From Isoetes engelmannii (lineage: Eukaryota; Streptophyta; Lycopodiopsida; Isoetales; Isoetaceae), in contig JAANSK020289601.1 of NCBI GenBank assembly GCA_011763485.2, positions 1 through 20,114 on the forward strand: DNA of 20,114 nucleotides, in the 5' to 3' direction. This document shows, piece after piece, positions 18,501 through 20,114 of this stretch (positions within the stretch are counted from its first letter, which is position 1; the number at the start of each line of letters is the position of its first letter). A program made the position numbers and the translations under genes. Under the pieces are notes generated by a model. It ran no database searches. It was given only the letters and a program-made list of their open reading frames with translations, and was not told where the DNA came from.

Positions 18501-19370
18501 AATCTTCACATATATAGTTTCAGGGAGAGTGTTGAAGTATGGAATCTATACGTGTGACATGTACATATATGTACACATATGACTGGACATACAAGTATAC
18601 ATATACGTGTACAAATACATGTACGCGTGATGCCTACCTATTTATTCTGTGTCCTATTTATAAGTTTGTCCTATTTGCTTCTTTTGTTTTCTCTCTAGCT
18701 TTTCTAGATTTAAACACCATTAAAACTTGACGTTGCTTTAGAATGAGACAATTACCTTCAAATGAACGATGAATAGCTAAATCTAATTTGTTGATTGTGT
18801 TTTAGCTGTTTGGAGAAGGAGGAGATTCTACCAGGTATCTTTTAATCTGTCTTGATATTTAGTCAACATTAATCTTAATGCAGTCAAGTTGTAAAATTTA
18901 GTGAACAGAAAAGGGCAGCATCGAAAAACAAGAAGAGGAGAGAGAAGCAAAAAGAGAAAAAGGAAGTTGAAGGAAGTACAATTCAAGTCCAAGAACCAGC
19001 AGTTACAATGGTAATCTCATCTTGTCGTGTTTCTATTGATGTGACAAAAGCATTATTCGTACATGCCTTGTTGAATAGAGTCAAAAACTTGAGGAAACAA
19101 GTCCTGCAATCACTAATGATCAATCCGGTCAGAATTCTCATCTCTACTTACAATAATACTCTAGGCATTATGTCTTTCTTACTCTATATTATAACAGATG
19201 ACAATGCGAAACGAGTTAGAGCATTGAATAAGAAACTTCGGCAAATTGAAGAGATTAAGGCAAAGGTCATTCAAGCTGGCGGAAGATGTAATCTAACAAC
19301 AGACCAAGAAGAAAAATTGGGGCAAGAAGTAACTCTAAGAGAGGAAATACAAAGACTGCAGCTAAAATGA
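11916..19370 (+). CDS. EIF2A: Eukaryotic translation initiation factor 2A (exons 2-16, spliced)
   Basis: eIF2A is a cytosolic factor that can bring Met-tRNAi to the 40S ribosome without the eIF2 GTPase, mainly on non-standard or stress-regulated starts. Exons: 11916-11988, 12056-12325, 12388-12574, 14529-14763, 14887-14955, 15032-15133, 15234-15274, 15440-15573, 15633-15696, 15766-15862, 15930-15994, 18806-18834, 18884-19010, 19094-19127, 19198-19370. All join in frame; with the exon at 4526 the total is 1,731 bases (576 residues), close to the family's 500-590. The N-terminal part is the WD40-like beta-propeller/eIF2A domain (KNACLW, WNSLSTGLLV, WSPTGRQFLV, WNPYGS, EWSPDGR). A proline/serine linker with YRPPH follows, then a lysine-rich tail and a helical end (NKKLRQIEEIK). 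No stop or frameshift, so the gene looks functional. The start exon is the only uncertain part. Confidence 0.93.
12575..14528 (+). other. eIF2A intron 4 (1,954 bp)
   Basis: It begins GTACGA and ends TTTCCAG. It holds no recognisable gene. An imperfect tandem duplication of about 50 bp lies at 12925-12974 and 12981-13030, sharing cgaaggaagttcaagca. Confidence 0.85.
14529..14763 (+). CDS. EIF2A: eIF2A exon 5
   Basis: It encodes GCPAVVRIFDMERLDGDQ, then PVARRSFFKSSTVQMMWNS, DVDKTNQSYYGETRLHFLTT and a final VPL plus one base. DVDKTNQSYYGE is among the most conserved stretches of the plant protein. The exon ends at A/GTAAGT; the next exon supplies GC to complete Ser. Confidence 0.95.
14887..15274 (+). 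CDS. EIF2A: eIF2A exons 6-8, separated by two U12-like introns
   Basis: Exon 6 (14887-14955) ends IYG plus T. Exon 7 (15032-15133) begins TC, making Phe, and reads MPAKATMFDTKCRPIFEFG through RWNPYGS plus T. Exon 8 (15234-15274) begins TC, again making Phe, and reads ICLAGFGNLPGDM. The joined text YGFMPAK and YGSFICLAGFGNLPGDM matches the family (YGFMPAK, KFLCLAGFGNLPGDM) exactly where introns must be removed, which fixes both splice sites. Confidence 0.92.
14956..15031 (+). other. U12-like intron (76 nt) between eIF2A exons 6 and 7
   Basis: The donor is GTATCC AG, matching the first six positions of the U12 donor GTATCCTT. The branch-like TCCTTAAG (15016-15023) matches TCCTTRAY except at the last base and lies about 9 bases before the AG, the short distance typical of the minor spliceosome. 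No other splice choice restores the conserved YGFMPAK. Confidence 0.65.
15134..15233 (+). other. U12-like intron (100 nt) between eIF2A exons 7 and 8
   Basis: The donor GTATCCTT is a full match to the U12 donor. TCCTTGAT (15204-15211) is a full match to the U12 branch consensus TCCTTRAY. The next AG downstream of the branch, 23 bases on (somewhat longer than typical), is the acceptor required by the protein, and it lacks a pyrimidine tract (ttcaaaaag), as expected for U12 introns. Confidence 0.82.
15440..15994 (+). CDS. EIF2A: eIF2A exons 9-12: end of the propeller and the linker
   Basis: Exon 9 (15440-15573) encodes AFWDSTSMKLLGTSKAP and SVTSEWSPDGRLLMTATTMP. Exon 10 (15633-15696) encodes IKVFKYNGTLLFERSFEKLY. 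Exon 11 (15766-15862) encodes WQPVPLGVY and a Pro/Ser/Thr linker. Exon 12 (15930-15994) encodes VPAKPATYRPPHSSGSSS, with the family's AYRPPH motif. Introns of 59, 69 and 67 bases separate them. Confidence 0.93.
16193..18716 (+). mobile_element. Decayed, non-autonomous LTR-type retroelement
   Basis: Two related ends flank the element. The left (about 16193-16416) starts TGTTGGATATG and the right (about 18530-18716) starts TGTTGAAGTATGG. They share gtatggaatct, cgtacatgtgatgcc-like text, ttctctct and a ttctaaattt/ttctagattt end. Immediately after the left end is TGGTATCAG (16417-16425), the start of an initiator-tRNA primer site. Immediately before the right end is the purine tract agggagag (18522-18529). 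No gag, protease, integrase or reverse transcriptase motif is visible in the roughly 2.1-kb interior. The ends are diverged, so the insertion is old, and target-site duplications are not evident. Confidence 0.55.
17451..17597. repeat. Degenerate minisatellite, about 39-bp period
   Basis: Four units (about 39, 30, 39 and 39 bp) share a pattern like cttgyggcttgttgccarga followed by aaccttgcagtttgc. In translation the period is 13 residues (L.LVAR.SLQ.A). It lies inside the retroelement interior. Confidence 0.6.
18806..19370 (+). CDS. EIF2A: eIF2A exons 13-16: lysine-rich C-terminal tail
   Basis: Exon 13 (18806-18834, 29 bases) encodes LFGEGGDST. Exon 14 (18884-19010) encodes SQVVKFSEQKRAASKNKKRR and EKQKEKKE. 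Exon 15 (19094-19127, 34 bases) encodes ETSPAITNDQS. Exon 16 (19198-19370) encodes DDNAKRVRALNKKLRQIEEI, ends LREEIQRLQLK and stops at TGA. The basic and helical tail is where eIF2A is known to contact RNA and partners. Two exons are tiny, and intron 13 is only 49 nt. Exon 15 was placed by phase and by its composition, not by strong conservation. Confidence 0.85.
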
Positions 19371-20114
19371 TGTTAGTCTTTGTTCCCGTTTCTTTACTGG
19401 TGAAATGGGGAGGCACTTATTAGTCTTTGTTGAAGTCCTATCTTCTTTAATGGTGAAATGAAGAGACACTTATGAATAGACTAAGGCTTCAGGTTCTCTC
19501 TTCCAACTATTGTATTGGTGACCTTGAGAGTCCTGGATAGATGACTTGTTTCAACGAAACACGGCATGGTAATGAATGCGATGGGTCCTATGGGATGATT
19601 GTATTATTTCAGCTGTTAATTTATTTTGGCTGATCGAATACCAGTTTAGACCTACAATCAAGACCATCGCCACAGTTGAGCTCTGGCCCATTCCATAATG
19701 CCAATATCCGTCTGTGTTTACTGAAAATATTGCTTAATGGCAAGGATTTTATTCCGAGTATAAACCGTTTTCAATACCTCGATTCTTGCATTTATCTGCA
19801 GTGAACCATCTTAAATTCTAAATTCATTCAAGCACTAGCATTTAACTTGGTTTCAATACAAATCAGTAACTTTAGTTTCAATACAAATCCAACCATCGAG
19901 TTACCAGCAGAGCACAAATATGCAATTAGAAGTGTTCTTTTTTTAAAGACCATGAAAGGCAGCATATACATAAAAGAGGTATTACAGATCACAAGTTCCT
20001 AATCTAGATCTAGGTGAAATTGGGAAGACCCCATTATGTACTAGGTAATTGATGGGCAGCGGGGTTTTATGCCCTGTAAAACCACGAGGTGGCCAACGAG
20101 TGGCGGTAGCCACG
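19371..20114 (+). other. 3' untranslated and downstream region of eIF2A
   Basis: No gene is recognised. An imperfect tandem duplication (19373-19419 and 19420-19472; shared ttagtctttgtt and ggtgaaatg) lies directly after the stop. No perfect AATAAA is seen, as is common in plants. The last 60 bases are GC-richer and could begin a neighbouring feature outside the window. Confidence 0.6.

Larger units (their letters stand above)
15995..18805 (+). other. eIF2A intron 12 (2,811 bp) with a decayed retroelement
   Basis: It begins GTGAGT and ends TGTTTTAG. Most of it is the LTR-type element described separately. No intact gene lies within it. Confidence 0.85.

Noticed and set aside
19982-20114. Minus-strand open segment at the window edge as the end of a neighbouring gene
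   Set aside because: Only about 43 codons, with no known motif. It could be chance and needs sequence beyond the window.
1-20114. CRISPR arrays, operons or bacterial-type defence systems
   Set aside because: The window is plant nuclear DNA. No spaced identical repeats or prokaryotic gene organisation are present apart from the organelle fragments.

Overview
This is nuclear DNA from a land plant, most likely a seed plant. It is AT-rich, contains one large split gene in GT-AG exons, and carries pieces of chloroplast and mitochondrial DNA together with many decayed mobile elements. The mitochondrial piece still has many of the C residues that plant mitochondria convert to U in RNA. This hints at a lineage with heavy RNA editing (gymnosperm, magnoliid or another early-diverging group). 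The species cannot be settled from the window.

Layout. Positions 1-113 hold the broken tail of a PPR gene. Positions 114-1483 hold no recognisable gene. A roughly 0.7-kb direct repeat occurs at 1484-2155 and again at 5175-5889. Between the copies lie a decayed AUX/LAX auxin-influx-carrier-like pseudogene (2181-2859), unidentified sequence, and a promoter/first-exon-like segment (about 4290-4556). Positions 5814-6203 look like a MITE. Positions 6330-7800 are a mosaic of tRNA-like and retroelement repeats, with a plastid rpl16 fragment (minus strand) inside it. A mitochondrial nad4 fragment follows at 7859-8144. Positions 8154-11150 hold only decayed sequence, then two adjacent hairpin MITEs (11193-11522).

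The one gene that looks functional is eIF2A, a translation initiation factor, on the plus strand. Exons 2-16 run from 11916 to the stop at 19370 and join in frame. A phase-compatible first exon with ATG at 4526 would give a 576-residue protein and a 7.36-kb first intron holding the MITE, the organelle DNA and the repeats. Two consecutive short introns (14956-15031 and 15134-15233) carry U12-type (minor spliceosome) signals. Intron 12 (2.8 kb) hosts a decayed LTR-type element.

No new multi-gene system was found. The most noteworthy observations are the paired U12-like introns, the unedited nad4 fossil, and three perfect hairpins with 3-6-nt loops that sit at sequence junctions and look like fold-back repair scars.
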